Below are positions 22,116 through 32,442 of a DNA stretch of 64,000 nucleotides, piece after piece. This DNA is from Zoroaster sp. YZ-2022 (lineage: Eukaryota > Echinodermata > Asteroidea > Forcipulatida > Zoroasteridae). Location of the stretch: contig CM055823.1 of NCBI GenBank assembly GCA_029582265.1, positions 10,204,821 to 10,268,820 of the forward strand. Direction: 5' to 3'. The notes under the pieces are model-generated. The model ran no database searches, was not told the origin of the DNA, and worked only from the letters and a program-made list of their open reading frames with translations. Numbering within the stretch: the first letter of the stretch is position 1; each line of letters starts with the position of its first letter. Both the position numbers and the translations under genes were made by a program.

Positions 22116-22230
22116 AGGTAAAACTTGCAGCTTTGCATGGTGAGGGTGATAAGTAAGACTAATTGCAGTGACACCATGTGGAATCTCAACTGAGTAGTAA
22201 TTAGTTCTGAAAAGAACTGGGGGTACAACT

Positions 22231-22266
22231 CGACGTTTCGATCAGTATGCTCTGATCGTCCTCAGG
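22231..22266 (-). ncRNA. Hammerhead-ribozyme-like core
   Basis: On the minus strand: CTGAGGA (fits CUGANGA), a stem GATCAG/CTGATC, then GAAAC and GTC directly followed by GAG, which can pair with the CTC before CTGA. This is the order of conserved hammerhead parts with a very short stem III, a form known in Penelope-like elements. There is one extra C between CTGAGGA and stem II. Activity is not shown. Confidence 0.5.
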
Positions 22267-22472
22267 AGAATGCCGGACTCTGGAAAATGCTGCTGCTTAA
22301 GTAGACTGCTGGAGGATCATCCCATGAATGGATGCTGGAGGATTAGTTCGTTGAGGCGCGCAGGCGGGAAACTGTGAGACTGTGAGACTAGGATCCTAGG
22401 GGTTGGGGAGAGAGTGTGTGCTCACTGAACTGAATCAGTTGTTAACAAGCACAGGGAAGGAGGGTGGTTGAC

Positions 22473-23236
22473 TTAGGATATAGGGGATCCCTCAGTCTGG
22501 GGTGGGTTATGGACTTTGGATATAGAAGATCCTTCAGTCTGTAGTATAGGTCGCCAAATGTCGCTGATGAAGAAACCGATGTCCTGTGGCACAGTGTCGT
22601 GTTTGACGATCTCGATGGCCTCTCTGATGCGTCTGGGGTGCCATGCGTCGATGGGTGTGATGAGTTGGGCTGCCTGCCAGTCGATTTGGTGGTCCTTGAT
22701 GTGCGAGTGCTTGACGATGGCGGACTTCTCGAAATCTCCTCTGCGGCCGTGTGCTCGGTGTTCCTTCAATCTGATGGGGAGGTTGCGTTTAGTTTCACCG
22801 ATGTACACCTTACCGCACTCACAGGGGATCCGGTAGACTCCCGCTCTGTTGTTTGGGTCTGGTTTGTCCTTGTGGGTATGTAGAAGTCCTTGGAGTTTGC
22901 TGGGGGCTGAGTGGAACACATCGATGCCTGCTTGTCGGAGGATGCGTTGTAGTTTGTGAGACATCGAACCTAGATAGGGGAGACAAGCAGAGAGGGTTAG
23001 ATCACTTACCTTGCTTTTGGAGTTTGGAACCGGCTTCGCTGTGCTGATCTTGTTGGGATTGTAACCGTTGCGTTTGAGGGTAGTTCGGATGTGCTGTAGT
23101 TCCTTGGGAAGGCTGTCCTTGTCACAAATGTTGTAGGCGCGTTGTACGAGCGTACGGTTGACCGATGACTTGATGCTTGGATGATGGAAGGAGCGCTGGT
23201 TCAGGTACCGATCTGTGTGCGTGGGCTTTCTGTAGA
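22473..23236 (-). pseudogene. Penelope-like RT end plus GIY-YIG endonuclease
   Basis: The frame starts with VYRKPTHTDRYLN, the typical start of the thumb region, followed by SHKLQRILRQAGI and then RAGVYRIPCECGKVYIGETK. The last segment carries the GVY-x(9)-YIG pattern of GIY-YIG nucleases with the catalytic Arg of LPIRLKEHR after it. The CECGKVYIG zinc-like spacing is common in Penelope-like elements. The frame itself is intact up to 22473, but the RT catalytic domain is missing, so the copy is dead. Asparagine and histidine runs read upstream of 23236 are the microsatellite. Confidence 0.85.
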
Positions 23237-23408
23237 CGTTATTATTATTATTATTATTATGATGATGACTGAGGAAGTCATCATATTTATACCAAAATTC
23301 CTGATTTTTCATAAAATAAATATCCTGGAATAATTATACATGTCCATCATCCATAAATTCTCCACCTTACTAAATACTAGGTAGGTAAGATTACATTATT
23401 GGTTATAT

Positions 23409-23445
23409 CATGGAGGAAGGAAAATAGGATTTTCCTTCCTCCATG
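23409..23445. mobile_element. Short CATG palindrome with 7-bp target duplication, copy 3
   Basis: A 37-bp insert CATGGAGGAAGGAAAAT..ATTTTCCTTCCTCCATG with a 3-nt centre. It is flanked by GTTATAT at 23402-23408 and 23446-23452. Confidence 0.9.
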
Positions 23446-23999
23446 GTTATATCATATGGTTATATTGAATGAGAAAAAGTGGCGGTCGGATACGACATTC
23501 TACCCCGACCACCTTTCTCCTCCATTGACTTGTGCACAAACATGCGCGTTTGTTTACAACTTTTTTCCCAAAACCCGACTCCCATAATTAATTGCGCACA
23601 CAATTCCGATAAGACTAACTAGGCCTAAAACGTTAGTATCACTGACACTGTCATGGAATCAGCACAACTGCTTGGAAAATAAAGAAATTACCTTCAAATC
23701 AGGAAGCATTCTTCGAGTACGACGAGTTACTCATGCACATTCCATAATCACAGCGCCCTCTATAGCTAGCTATTATTCCCATGTTGTTAATAAGTCAAAG
23801 TACTAAAGTAGTATCTTTGACTGAACTCTGATCAGCTTTCATAATCACAGCGCCCTCTGTAGCTAGCCAGCTAGCTAGTATTGTGTATAATAAACATACA
23901 AACACAGACTATACAGAACCGTGATAAGGTACCCCGATCAAACCATGGAGGAAGGCCATGGACACACTCCAATGTTTGTCCAGTGGGGGATGGGTGGGG

Positions 24000-24320
24000 T
24001 CATTAGGATCGTCTTCTTACTTAAAACAAACCATAATAAAACAAAAACATCGAGGTCTTGGTAACAGTACCACTATTATAATACGACCATTATTTGAAAG
24101 TTAACCAATATTTACCTTAAATTGTTTACAGGAAAAACTATAGTTTTATAAATCCATTCACTATTCAGTCCCCTGAAATGTTGATCATTGTGAATGGAGC
24201 TGATCTGAGAGGGAAGGGTTTGGGAGTGATGACGGCGTGCCGTCCCGGAGTGCTTTCATTGAAATTGAAAATCATTTGGAAATATATCCTCCTCTTTTGA
24301 ACACAAATGAAGATGTAATT
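24000..24320. repeat. Duplicated segment, copy 2 (partner 13990-14360)
   Basis: Same order of words as at 13990-14360, including GATCGTCTTC, AAACATCGAGG and TTTTGAACACAAAT near the end. Confidence 0.65.
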
Positions 24321-24603
24321 TGGGAAAATAGTTCACCAGATTAACAATACTAAAATATAAATAAATGTGGGAGACCAATTATCACTAGTTCTGAAGGACT
24401 GAGGCATGTGAATACTTTGAATGAGTCACAACGAGACAAACTTGATTTTAATGCTTACAAAAATATAACAATTTTATTTACTTTCCAATCAAAACTTAAA
24501 TATCAAACTTAGATGTGTCTATCTGATAAATGTGTAAAGACTAAAGATATTCAATGAAAACTTAAAACCTAAACTCAACTTGTAAAAATATTGTCAAAAT
24601 AAT

Positions 24604-24882
24604 AAATAATAATAATAATAATAATAATAATGTGTGGACTTATATAGCGCACGTATCCACCAACTAAGTGGTGCTCAAGGGCCAAGGCGCATTCTTTTTT
24701 ACGTGCATTACACAACACACGGGACCTACGGCTTTACGTCCCATCCGAAGGACGAAGCAATTATGGTTAAGTACCTTGCTCAAGGACACAAGTGTCACGA
24801 CCGGGGCTCGAACTCACACCCTGCTGCTGGCAACACCAGAACTTGAGTTCGGTGCGCTAGACCGCTCGGCCACGACACTCCA
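24604..24882 (-). mobile_element. tRNA-derived SINE, minus strand
   Basis: Reversed copy of the family at 13186: (TAA)n tail at 24604-24630, GCGCACGTATCCACCAACTA, then the head with B box as CGGGGCTCGAACTC and A box as GACCGCTCGGCCACGAC. The body between CAAGGCGCATTC and ACGTGCATTACAC is deleted, and only one head is present. Confidence 0.9.
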
Positions 24883-25289
24883 TAAAACCAAAAACCAACG
24901 CAGACCTCAAAGTGGATTATACTATAAAGTACAATTATGGACTTTTCTTTAAATTCTGAAGACAAAACTAACTATGATTAAGTTATAAATGTTAATTAAA
25001 ATACAAATGTACAGAAACCAAGTTGTATTTAAATCTGATAAAACCTCAGAACCACTTATCCAAATGTACGAAAGAATCAAGTAAATTATTTTAGGAAATA
25101 TACTCCCCACAAAATACTGAGTTAAGTATTCTGCTGTATTCAAAACTTTCAAGCATAGATATTAAAGTTAAACCTAATCCAAACTTTTTAATAATGTTAC
25201 CATGCCAACTAGATTGCTCAAATAATGTAAATTCATCTCCTTAATCAAAAAGATAACTTACAAAGAAAACTCACCAATTATTTGTACTT

Positions 25290-25450
25290 TCACCTCTTCA
25301 AATGAGACAAAATTACTACCTGGCAAGAAGTACAGCCCATAAGTGCAGAATATGAAAGATCAATGAAAATGCATGGTGCATTTTGAAGATACGGGCATGT
25401 TTCCAAAAGTGCACCGGAGGATTTTGGAGGATTCAGGAAGGTTCCAATGC
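25290..25450 (-). repeat. Inverted copy of part of the 16890-17652 element
   Basis: TTTCACCTCTTCAAATGAG, ACTACCTGGCAAGAAGTAC and GCATGGTGCATTTTGAAGAT are the reverse complements of sequence at 17000-17110. The flank then gives a run of GGAGGATT-containing phrases to about 26060. Confidence 0.7.
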
Positions 25451-26074
25451 CCATGGGGTTAGGGACTTTATTTAGGATTAATCAACCAACCTGTGAAAGA
25501 TTTAGCTTATTACAATGAGCAATTAACCCTAACCTTCCTAAATCATCCAATATCCTCTAAGTTGCATAATGGAAGGTTATCAGGAAATTGCAGTGGTGAA
25601 AGATTTAGAAGAATTTCGGGCAAATGTGATTATTTGTTTCGTGGATTATATGACATTGTATGAAAATGGAGGATTGAGGTTACATGTTGGTCTGTCCAAA
25701 AAATAATTCTGGAGGATTGAGGTTATGAGGCCTTCATGTGTGTAGCTATGTTTTAGTACATGCACATCTAGGTTTATTGTAGGTATTGCAAGGTCAGTGC
25801 TTGGTCAGTGGACACTGTTTATTGTTCCATGCATGCAGGGAGGAGTCCCTGGCCATGTATCACATATTAGAAACACAAGTGTGCATTCATGCAGTCTGCA
25901 TACCAATGGAAGTGGTCATTGTGCTTGCTGTCACTGGAAGATTTTGAAGGATTCAGGTAGTGGCCACAAGTATTAAAAAACTGGAGGATTTAGAAGAGTT
26001 TTTAACTCTTTACTATGAAGAATACTGGAGGATTGAGGTTGTGTGAGCAAGTGGGTTTAGGGAGTTAGGGTTAA

Positions 26075-26310
26075 CCCTCCTACTTCTGGTGCCTTTTTCA
26101 GACAAGTTGATGCACCATTTGAAACCATTCGTTTTGTGAAACACCAAGGTGTAGTGTATCCACCATTCAAAACCATTTGAATGGATTTGAATGGTAGTAA
26201 AGCTTGCTACCAACACTTTTCAAATGGTATCACCATGTGTGTACAAAACCAATGGCCATTTTGGCAAGTGGAAATTTTGAATGGTTTCAAATGGTCAAAC
26301 AGTAGGAGGG
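26075..26310. mobile_element. Complete TTAA-type MITE, 236 bp
   Basis: CCCTCCTAC and GTAGGAGGG are the inverted ends, directly flanked by TTAA on both sides (26071-26074 and 26311-26314), as piggyBac-type insertions are. The interior repeats CCATTTGAA and its complement. The right TTAA is at once followed by another CCCTCCTACTGTTTGACC end, so a second copy was inserted or the first duplicated. Confidence 0.85.
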
Positions 26311-26371
26311 TTAACCCTCCTACTGTTTGACCAAATGCAAGCCAATTGTCACTCCAAAAGTGTAACTGTCT

Positions 26372-27895
26372 TCAATTTAACTTTGGTACGCTGACTGAAC
26401 GTACCTTATGAAGCAGGAGACGATGTCTTTTGAGGGCATTTGTTTGAGAGAAAGCTTTATTACAAATGTCACAAACAAATGGTTTTTCTCCAGTGTGAAT
26501 CCTTTTGTGACGATTTAGGCTGCCTATCTGATTAAACACTTTACCACAAATGTCACAAACGAATGGGTTTTCTCCGGTGTGAATCCTTTGGTGCGTGTTA
26601 AGAGCGCATTTCACCAAAAATGCTTTATCGCAAATGTCACAATTGAATTTCTCATTAGTATGCTGCCGCTGATGAGCTATGAAGGATTCTTGCCGAGCGA
26701 AGGCTTTACCACAAGTGTCACAAAGAAATGGTTTTTCTCCAGTGTGAATCCTTTGGTGACATATTAGGGTGGTCTTAAGAGTAAAAGCTCGATCACAAAA
26801 GTCACAAACAAATATTTTCTCTCCAGTGTGAATCCTTTGGTGAAATTTCAATTTGTCTTTTCGTATAAATGCCTTATCACAAATGTCACATTTGAACGGT
26901 TTCTCATTTGTGTGTGTGCGATAATGATCTCTGAGTCTACTTGATCGAGAGAAAACTTTACCACAGGTGGTACAGACAAATGGATTCTCACCCGTGTGAA
27001 TCCTTTGGTGAACTTTAAGAACTTTTTTCCACATAAATGCTTCATCACAAACGTCACAAACAAATTGTTTCTCTCCAGTGTGAATCCGTTGGTGACACTT
27101 TAGGCTGCTATTCACAGTAAACCTTTTATCACAAATGTCACAAACAAATGGTTTCTCTCCAGTGTGAATCTTTCGGTGCTTTTTAAGAGAGGAATTTGAC
27201 ACAAATTTGTTATCACAAATGTCACATTTGTATGGTTTCTTATTAGTATGGTGCCATTGATGATCTTTGAGTCCACCTGACCAAGAGAAAGTTTTATCAC
27301 AGACTTTGCAGACAAATGGATTTTCACCAGTGTGAATCCTTTGGTGACATCGTAGGCTTTTTTTCACAGTAAACACTTTATCACAGATGTCACAAACAAA
27401 TGGTTTTTCACCAGTGTGAATCCTTTGGTGAATTTTAAGATTGTTTTTCCACTTAAATGTTTCATCACAAACATCACAAACAAATGGTTTCTCTCCAGTG
27501 TGAATCCGTTGGTGACACTTTAGGTTGCCTTTCGTAGTAAACACTTTATCACAGATGTCACAAACAAATGGTTTTTCTCCAGTGTGAATCTTTTGGTGCT
27601 TTTTAAGAGTGTCTTTCCGCGTAAACGGTTTATCACAAATGTCACGCTTATATGGTTTCTCATTAGTATGCTGCCGCTGATGATGTGAAAGTGCACTTGA
27701 TTGAGAGAAATCTTTACCACAAATGTTACAAACAAATGGTTCTTCTCCAGCGTGAATCTTTTGGTGAGCTTTAAGAGAAGCTTTTCGCCTCAAAGTTTTA
27801 TCACAAATGTCACATTTATATGTAAAGGATGTATGGTTCTGTGTACCTTCCTCACCACAAAGCTCAGAGTAATTAGAGTTTTTCACTGTTTCCAT
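26372..27895 (-). CDS. C2H2 zinc-finger protein 2
   Basis: A 507-codon frame from an ATG at 27895. The start METVKNSNYSELCGEEGT is nearly the same as in the gene at 17667-19139, and CCATGGTTACTG surrounds both start codons. About 16 intact C2H2 fingers follow; the third unit (YKRDIC) has lost its first Cys. The linkers are HTGEKPF, HTNEKPY and HTGENPF. The last finger reads RHRLLLHKVRSVSVPKLN. It should be a nuclear DNA-binding protein with a target different from its paralogue, because the helix residues differ finger by finger. A tandem duplicate, with no frame damage. Confidence 0.9.
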   Translation of the reverse strand: METVKNSNYSELCGEEGTQNHTSFTYKCDICDKTLRRKASLKAHQKIHAGEEPFVCNICGKDFSQSSALSHHQRQHTNEKPYKRDICDKPFTRKDTLKKHQKIHTGEKPFVCDICDKVFTTKGNLKCHQRIHTGEKPFVCDVCDETFKWKNNLKIHQRIHTGEKPFVCDICDKVFTVKKSLRCHQRIHTGENPFVCKVCDKTFSWSGGLKDHQWHHTNKKPYKCDICDNKFVSNSSLKKHRKIHTGEKPFVCDICDKRFTVNSSLKCHQRIHTGEKQFVCDVCDEAFMWKKVLKVHQRIHTGENPFVCTTCGKVFSRSSRLRDHYRTHTNEKPFKCDICDKAFIRKDKLKFHQRIHTGEKIFVCDFCDRAFTLKTTLICHQRIHTGEKPFLCDTCGKAFARQESFIAHQRQHTNEKFNCDICDKAFLVKCALNTHQRIHTGENPFVCDICGKVFNQIGSLNRHKRIHTGEKPFVCDICNKAFSQTNALKRHRLLLHKVRSVSVPKLN

Positions 27896-28200
27896 GGTTA
27901 CTGTTTTCCTTCATAAATACCTGATGCTAATTACTTCGACCCAGGTCATCAAACCTGAAATAAAGCAAACAAAATTATAAACACTCATCAGCTCATACTT
28001 ATTAATGATTCTAAAAGGAAAAAAGTTGTCCTTTTTTGGGGTTAAACAAATCGTTTGTAATTGTAGTAGGATTTGAAGCTTTGCATGTTGGAAGTATATT
28101 ATGAGTTAGGTTTGTGGTAGCATTATGTAAACAATCTCTTAGGAGTTGTGATAATTGTAATGGCTGGTTCTGAGAAGACATTAGGAGTAAAGAAACAACT
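27896..28200 (-). repeat. Upstream sequence shared with zinc-finger gene 1
   Basis: Matches 19140-19400 base for base over long words (TGATGCTAATTACTTCGACC against TGCTAATTACTGCGACC). The outer part also resembles the Penelope-like end at 35560 (TTTGTGGTAGCA, ATGTAA). Confidence 0.75.
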
Positions 28201-28725
28201 TAGGCATATTGCCTTTCCTACTGTATAAATGATGGATAAAATGTTTTGTTTGGGGGGGGGGGGAGGAACCAAACAAAAATATCAACACATATGGAAAGAT
28301 TAGAATAGTTGGTTTTCGTCCAATAAAGCAATACAGAGGAAGCTATATTGGTCAGTCTCGCTGAGGTCAACAGAAAGTCTCTCATTGGCTCATGTACATG
28401 TGCTGTACGTACATGTACACATCAGTGCATTCAAAAAATCTTATCAGAATTGCCGCGAGCATTCATATTGACTTGAAAAACAACCCCGCACCTTTAATTA
28501 GTCCCCTGGATATATAGGGAGCAAATTTTTTTGGTGATAAGTTGCAAAGTTTTTTACTTATTAACGACAACAGTACAGAGAATTCTTCCTCAAAATTGAT
28601 ACGATCATAAACAGAATCATTTAATTCATCTTAAAGCATTATCTTTAGAACCAATTTCAAAGAAAAATTCTCCGTAATATGGTGACAATATGTAAAAACT
28701 TACAAAAAATTTCCCCCTTATCCCT

Positions 28726-28994
28726 AACCCTGCCAGACGCAGCAGAATGTATCAGGTGGAAAAGTCTGATGCACTTTGATGCATTCAGCTGTCAACACCA
28801 GTGCATAAGCAGCCAAGTCTGTTTCTATTGAGAGCTGGTCCCATTGAACAATGCCAGAGTTGTATCCTGCTGCCTTTGGTGACCACAGACTCTGAGGCAG
28901 TTCGGCCTTGAGTTTTGTTAACAGATGGATCTTGCTGCACTTGGCAGCCAAGTCACTTTGACAAACGATGCAATCTGTTGCGTCTGGCAGGGTT
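28726..28994. mobile_element. 269-bp element with AACCCTGCCAGACGCA ends
   Basis: AACCCTGCCAGACGCA at the left is inverted as TGCGTCTGGCAGGGTT at the right. The interior has a 75-codon minus frame without a known domain. It sits just left of a GGTTTCTAGCCAAAATACCC end related to the 16890 element. Confidence 0.75.
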
Positions 28995-29149
28995 TCTAGC
29001 CAAAATACCCTGGAGGGTTAGGGTTATTGACTTTTCACATATCCTCATACGCAAGGGTTCTCATTTTTCGAAGGTACATGTGCGAGGTTATTTTTCAAGA
29101 CATAAAACATGGCGGTGAATGCAAGTCTTTATACATGTAGGGTATGACC

Positions 29150-29605
29150 TGACCCAAGCTGCAGTTCTTGTATCTCAAACTTGTCAAAGGTCTTGTCATT
29201 GGGTCGAATCATACCTAGCTAGGATCAGATCCTATCGTTATGTTTTCACATATATGTGAAAACATAACGATAGGATCATCCTAACATGGGAAATTTGGAA
29301 GAACCATTCTTTGTACACTAGCCAAAACAGACTGGCTACACAGATTGTTTCATATGATAAGATACGGTCTATAATATGGGTTCCAGACTATGGGTTTGAA
29401 TGACAAACATGTACGTGTAATGCAAGGTGAGTTGCCCTGTTGAAAAGAGTAAAAATCTTTGGCATTTCAAGTTGGTTTTAGTCATTGCTGATCTATTTAA
29501 ATGATTGAGGAAGTATCTAGGTGCATTCTGTAGTAAGCTTGGGCGATAACACGATGACGAAGACCTTTGAGATACAGTAACTGCAGCTACCCTGGCCCTA
29601 TTGCT
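29150..29605. repeat. Foldback region holding a 50-bp perfect palindrome
   Basis: The outer arms (GCTGCAGTTCTTGTATCTCA near 29158 and GATACAGTAACTGCAGC near 29571) are inverted. Inside, 29228-29277 is a perfect palindrome of two 25-base arms with no spacer, starting GATCCTATCGTTATG. Confidence 0.75.
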
Positions 29606-29834
29606 ATTGGGTTTTTGGACAGAGTTGTAGTTTTTGTACTCCTATTCGAGTACATTATTTTGTGTTTTTGGATAAGCAGTTGATTTACGTTTTACAAAGG
29701 TTTTGCTCAGTTTAATTCATCTTTCAAGTAAACCACAAGCTGAAAGGAACTGACAAGGACAGGTACATAGGCCTCCCCTAAATACATTTTTGAAAAAAGA
29801 AAATGGAAAGAATGTTCAACCCAACCGCCACTTG

Positions 29835-29945
29835 TGCATTTATCAAAGCATGTGTTTTTTAGCAGACGACAAAATTGCCAACATCTCACCAGATGTGCAC
29901 ACATTCTTTGCTCAAAATCTCACAAAATATTGTTTCCAATCCTCC
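29835..29945 (+). repeat. Interspersed repeat family 1, copy 3
   Basis: CACTTGTGCATTTATC, GCCAACATCTCACCAGATG and CAAAATCTCACAAAATAT match the copies at 10009 (reverse) and 19440. Confidence 0.6.
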
Positions 29946-30169
29946 TTATTAAGATGTGTGTGTCGACAATCTGTGATATTTGGTCATATTTATTATTTAG
30001 ACAGAAAAGTTGGCAGTTGTATTCAACATTATTTCATAGAAAATTAATAAACTTAAGTAATTACTTGACAAACCACGCCTTATTTTTTCCCACCATATAA
30101 TCTTTCCCGCCAAAAGTATACCATCATTCGTAATTGACTTTGAATAAGCACAAACAAGAAAAATACCAA

Positions 30170-30470
30170 CACTTGACTTTCTTGAATCATGTAGGTATGT
30201 GCGTATCCCACGCATTGTCGCAAATCTTTTTGGCCGCGGCCTCAATCTCGGGTTGAATCGCCGTGGCGAAGACACCGTGGAGATAGCGCTTTGTAACGTT
30301 TCGCTGAGGCCGTTCTTTTTGACGTACCCAGGAGCTTTTTTTTCGAAGACGTAGATCACATATTCTACTTCAACCTCGTTCTCAAATTTTCTGAATGCGG
30401 CATCTAGAAGTTTCCAAAAAAAATTCTCGAAATTTGGGTTCGCTCTTGCTCATCAAAACCATCGACGATT
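30170..30470 (-). pseudogene. Unidentified decayed coding segment
   Basis: Minus-strand frames here are GC-richer than their surroundings and read like protein. One piece gives MSKSEPKFREFF, then after a shift within a T-run near 30420 comes WKLLDAAFRKFENEVEVEY and VIYVFEKKAPGYVKKNGLSE, then after a second shift near 30285 comes GVFATAIQPEIEAAAKKICD. Each shift can be repaired only by adding or dropping one or two bases. I do not recognise the protein. It may be a broken exon of a host gene or a transposon. Confidence 0.35.
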
Positions 30471-31472
30471 TACCAAAAGTTGAGTAAAATCACTTATCAA
30501 ACCACAAAAATCATTTTTCTATACTTGTTTTCTACCTCTTGACCAATTTTGACGGCGATTGGACGATTCCCAGTTATGTTTTTTGGATTCCCAAACATCG
30601 ATGTCAACCAAAGATTGTATTGCGCCGCGTTCAGCGCGCGTTAGACCTACCAATTTTCAGTCCGATAAATCGTCCGTTTAAACCTAATATACATCGGCGT
30701 AACACAATAATATTAGTTCTCATGAACTTATTTCATTTTTTTCTTCATATTTCCAGTCCAATATCATTTATTTTTTATAATGTTTAATTAAATCAGGGAT
30801 AAGAATTTCTCGTGGATTTCAGTATAAATATTAAAAATTCTCAGATTTGAGTAATTTGTTTTTCTATTTTTAAAAATTTATTTTCATTATTTTGTTTTAT
30901 CTTTGCAGTCCAATATAATTTATAAATTTTTCTAATATTTAATTAAATCAGGGATGAGAATCTTTCGAAGATTTCAGTGTAAAAATATGAAAATAATCCT
31001 CAGATTTGAGTATTTTTTTTTTTTTCATTATTTTATTTTATTTTATTTTTTTTTTTTTTACACATTTTTTTGGTATTTCTTATTTGTAAATCAGCACTAC
31101 AAAACAAACTAATCATTGAATTAGCCTGGAAATAGGTTATTATTCTTCCTCTTTTCCCAAGCATCTAGTGATACCAACCTTTTGAAAATCGGACAAGAAT
31201 TAAGAAAGTTATGATATGGAATCCGAGAAAATCTAGGAAACGAGTCACAAGTCAAATTTACATTTCTTTTGTTTTTCCTTATAAAATAATTGCCATTTAA
31301 ATTTTAATGATTTACGGGCCTAAAATTGCCGGATTCAACATGTTATAACTTCCTTATTTTTGGTCACAGGAAGATGATCCTTATATCATTGTAATCGTCT
31401 ATTCAAGACCTTGACAATGATACCAGTTGTATTGGAATCTGTTGATTTTGAAATTTTTTGTCACATAGCTAC

Positions 31473-31513
31473 ATGATAATTTTCCTTCCTCCATGGTCTA
31501 ACCATGGTCTAAC
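31473..31513. mobile_element. CATG element remnant with doubled target
   Basis: TTTTCCTTCCTCCATG ends at 31495 and is followed by GTCTAAC, CATG, GTCTAAC (31496-31513). Two 7-bp repeats with only CATG between them look like the trace left by a lost copy of the same family. Confidence 0.6.
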
Positions 31514-31989
31514 TACATCATGGATATGGACTCCATCCCATGCCATGGAGACTGACATTGATTGAATCAGCACGACTGTCTGGAAAATAAAGCTTTCATT
31601 GAATCTAGTATGGTTCACAGTATCAAAACAATGCCTTAACATGTACAGTTTACATAAATTGGCATCATTTGTTCCAAATAATGTAACGAAATTACCTGTA
31701 AATCAGTACAGTGAGCATTCGTATTCCAGTAACGTTAACGGTACAAATTCATAATAACACTTAACAGCGCCCTCTAGATCTGACTGAGTCTATTTTTACC
31801 TCCATGGTCTGACGTAACTAGCTATTGTGACGTGTGGTGTTCATGTCGCTTTGTCTCACTAAATTAATTTTTTAAGTATTCCTTAACTAATTCAGAGTGT
31901 TACCTTCAAAAACAAGCTGTTTAGGGTTCTAAATATTATTGTTTTCTAAATAAAATCTTGCAGTAGATATGTATAGTCGATAGTCGAAC

Positions 31990-32018
31990 CATGGAGGAAG
32001 GAAGTTCCTTCCTCCATG
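31990..32018. mobile_element. Short CATG palindrome with 7-bp target duplication, copy 4
   Basis: A perfect 29-bp palindrome: 14-base arms (CATGGAGGAAGGAA) around one G. GTCGAAC flanks it at 31983-31989 and 32019-32025. Confidence 0.92.
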
Positions 32019-32349
32019 GTCGAACGTACATCTGCCGCGGCCACTTGACTGCTGCTCATTAATATTCATATTTAGATAACACGTGTACTCTGTGACCATA
32101 TAAGGATGCGTCAATTTATTACTTCTTTTTGATCCCAGTATTACCAATAGCATATTTAAACATGGATTTGTAAATTGTATTATTCTTAAATAGTTATTCC
32201 TTCAAGAATAATTGTTTAAAGTAATGAACTTGTGCATATTTAACTTTTATTTGTGATAATCGTCTGCATTGCAAGCGCGCGAGTCGAGTTTTGGATGCTG
32301 CGCCGCCAACTTTGGGCCAATGAAAATAGTGTCGCTCTTGCATGCTCTG

Positions 32350-32442
32350 TGCCGTTGTATCTTGTATAAAGGCAGTGTTTCAGCTTCGCTTTCACGCACG
32401 ATCAGTTGCTGGAAGTTAAGCTCGCTGTAATTATCAGGTTAG
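32350..32442 (+). promoter_or_regulatory. Possible TATA promoter with first exon
   Basis: TGTATAAAGGCAGTG near 32366 is a good TATA box, and the GC-richer transcript start region that follows ends at ATTATCAG with a donor-like GTTAGT. No coding exon could be linked to it. Confidence 0.3.

Larger units (their letters stand above)
22180..23236 (-). mobile_element. Penelope-like retroelement fragment
   Basis: The element is 5'-truncated: its RT begins only at the thumb, directly beside an ATT microsatellite at 23237-23260. It contains the last part of the RT, the GIY-YIG endonuclease, and a 3' region with a hammerhead-like motif at 22231-22266. Pieces of similar ends occur at 19300-19370, 28070-28185 and 35560-35790. 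Confidence 0.85.
30800..32280. other. AT-rich non-coding stretch with short palindromic inserts
   Basis: Two imperfect tandem copies of an AT-rich phrase (TAATTAAATCAGGGATAAGAAT near 30785 and 30945) and a long T-run near 31010-31065. No supported gene. The short inserts at 31473-31513 and 31990-32018 are listed separately. Confidence 0.5.

Noticed and set aside
23936..23965. CATGGAGGAAGGCCATG as another CATG-family insert
   Set aside because: The flanks (ATCAAAC and GACACAC) do not match, so no target duplication supports it. It may be a decayed copy.
28724..28951. 75-codon minus-strand frame in the 269-bp element
   Set aside because: It is confined to a short inverted-repeat element, lacks a known domain and includes part of the terminal repeat as coding.
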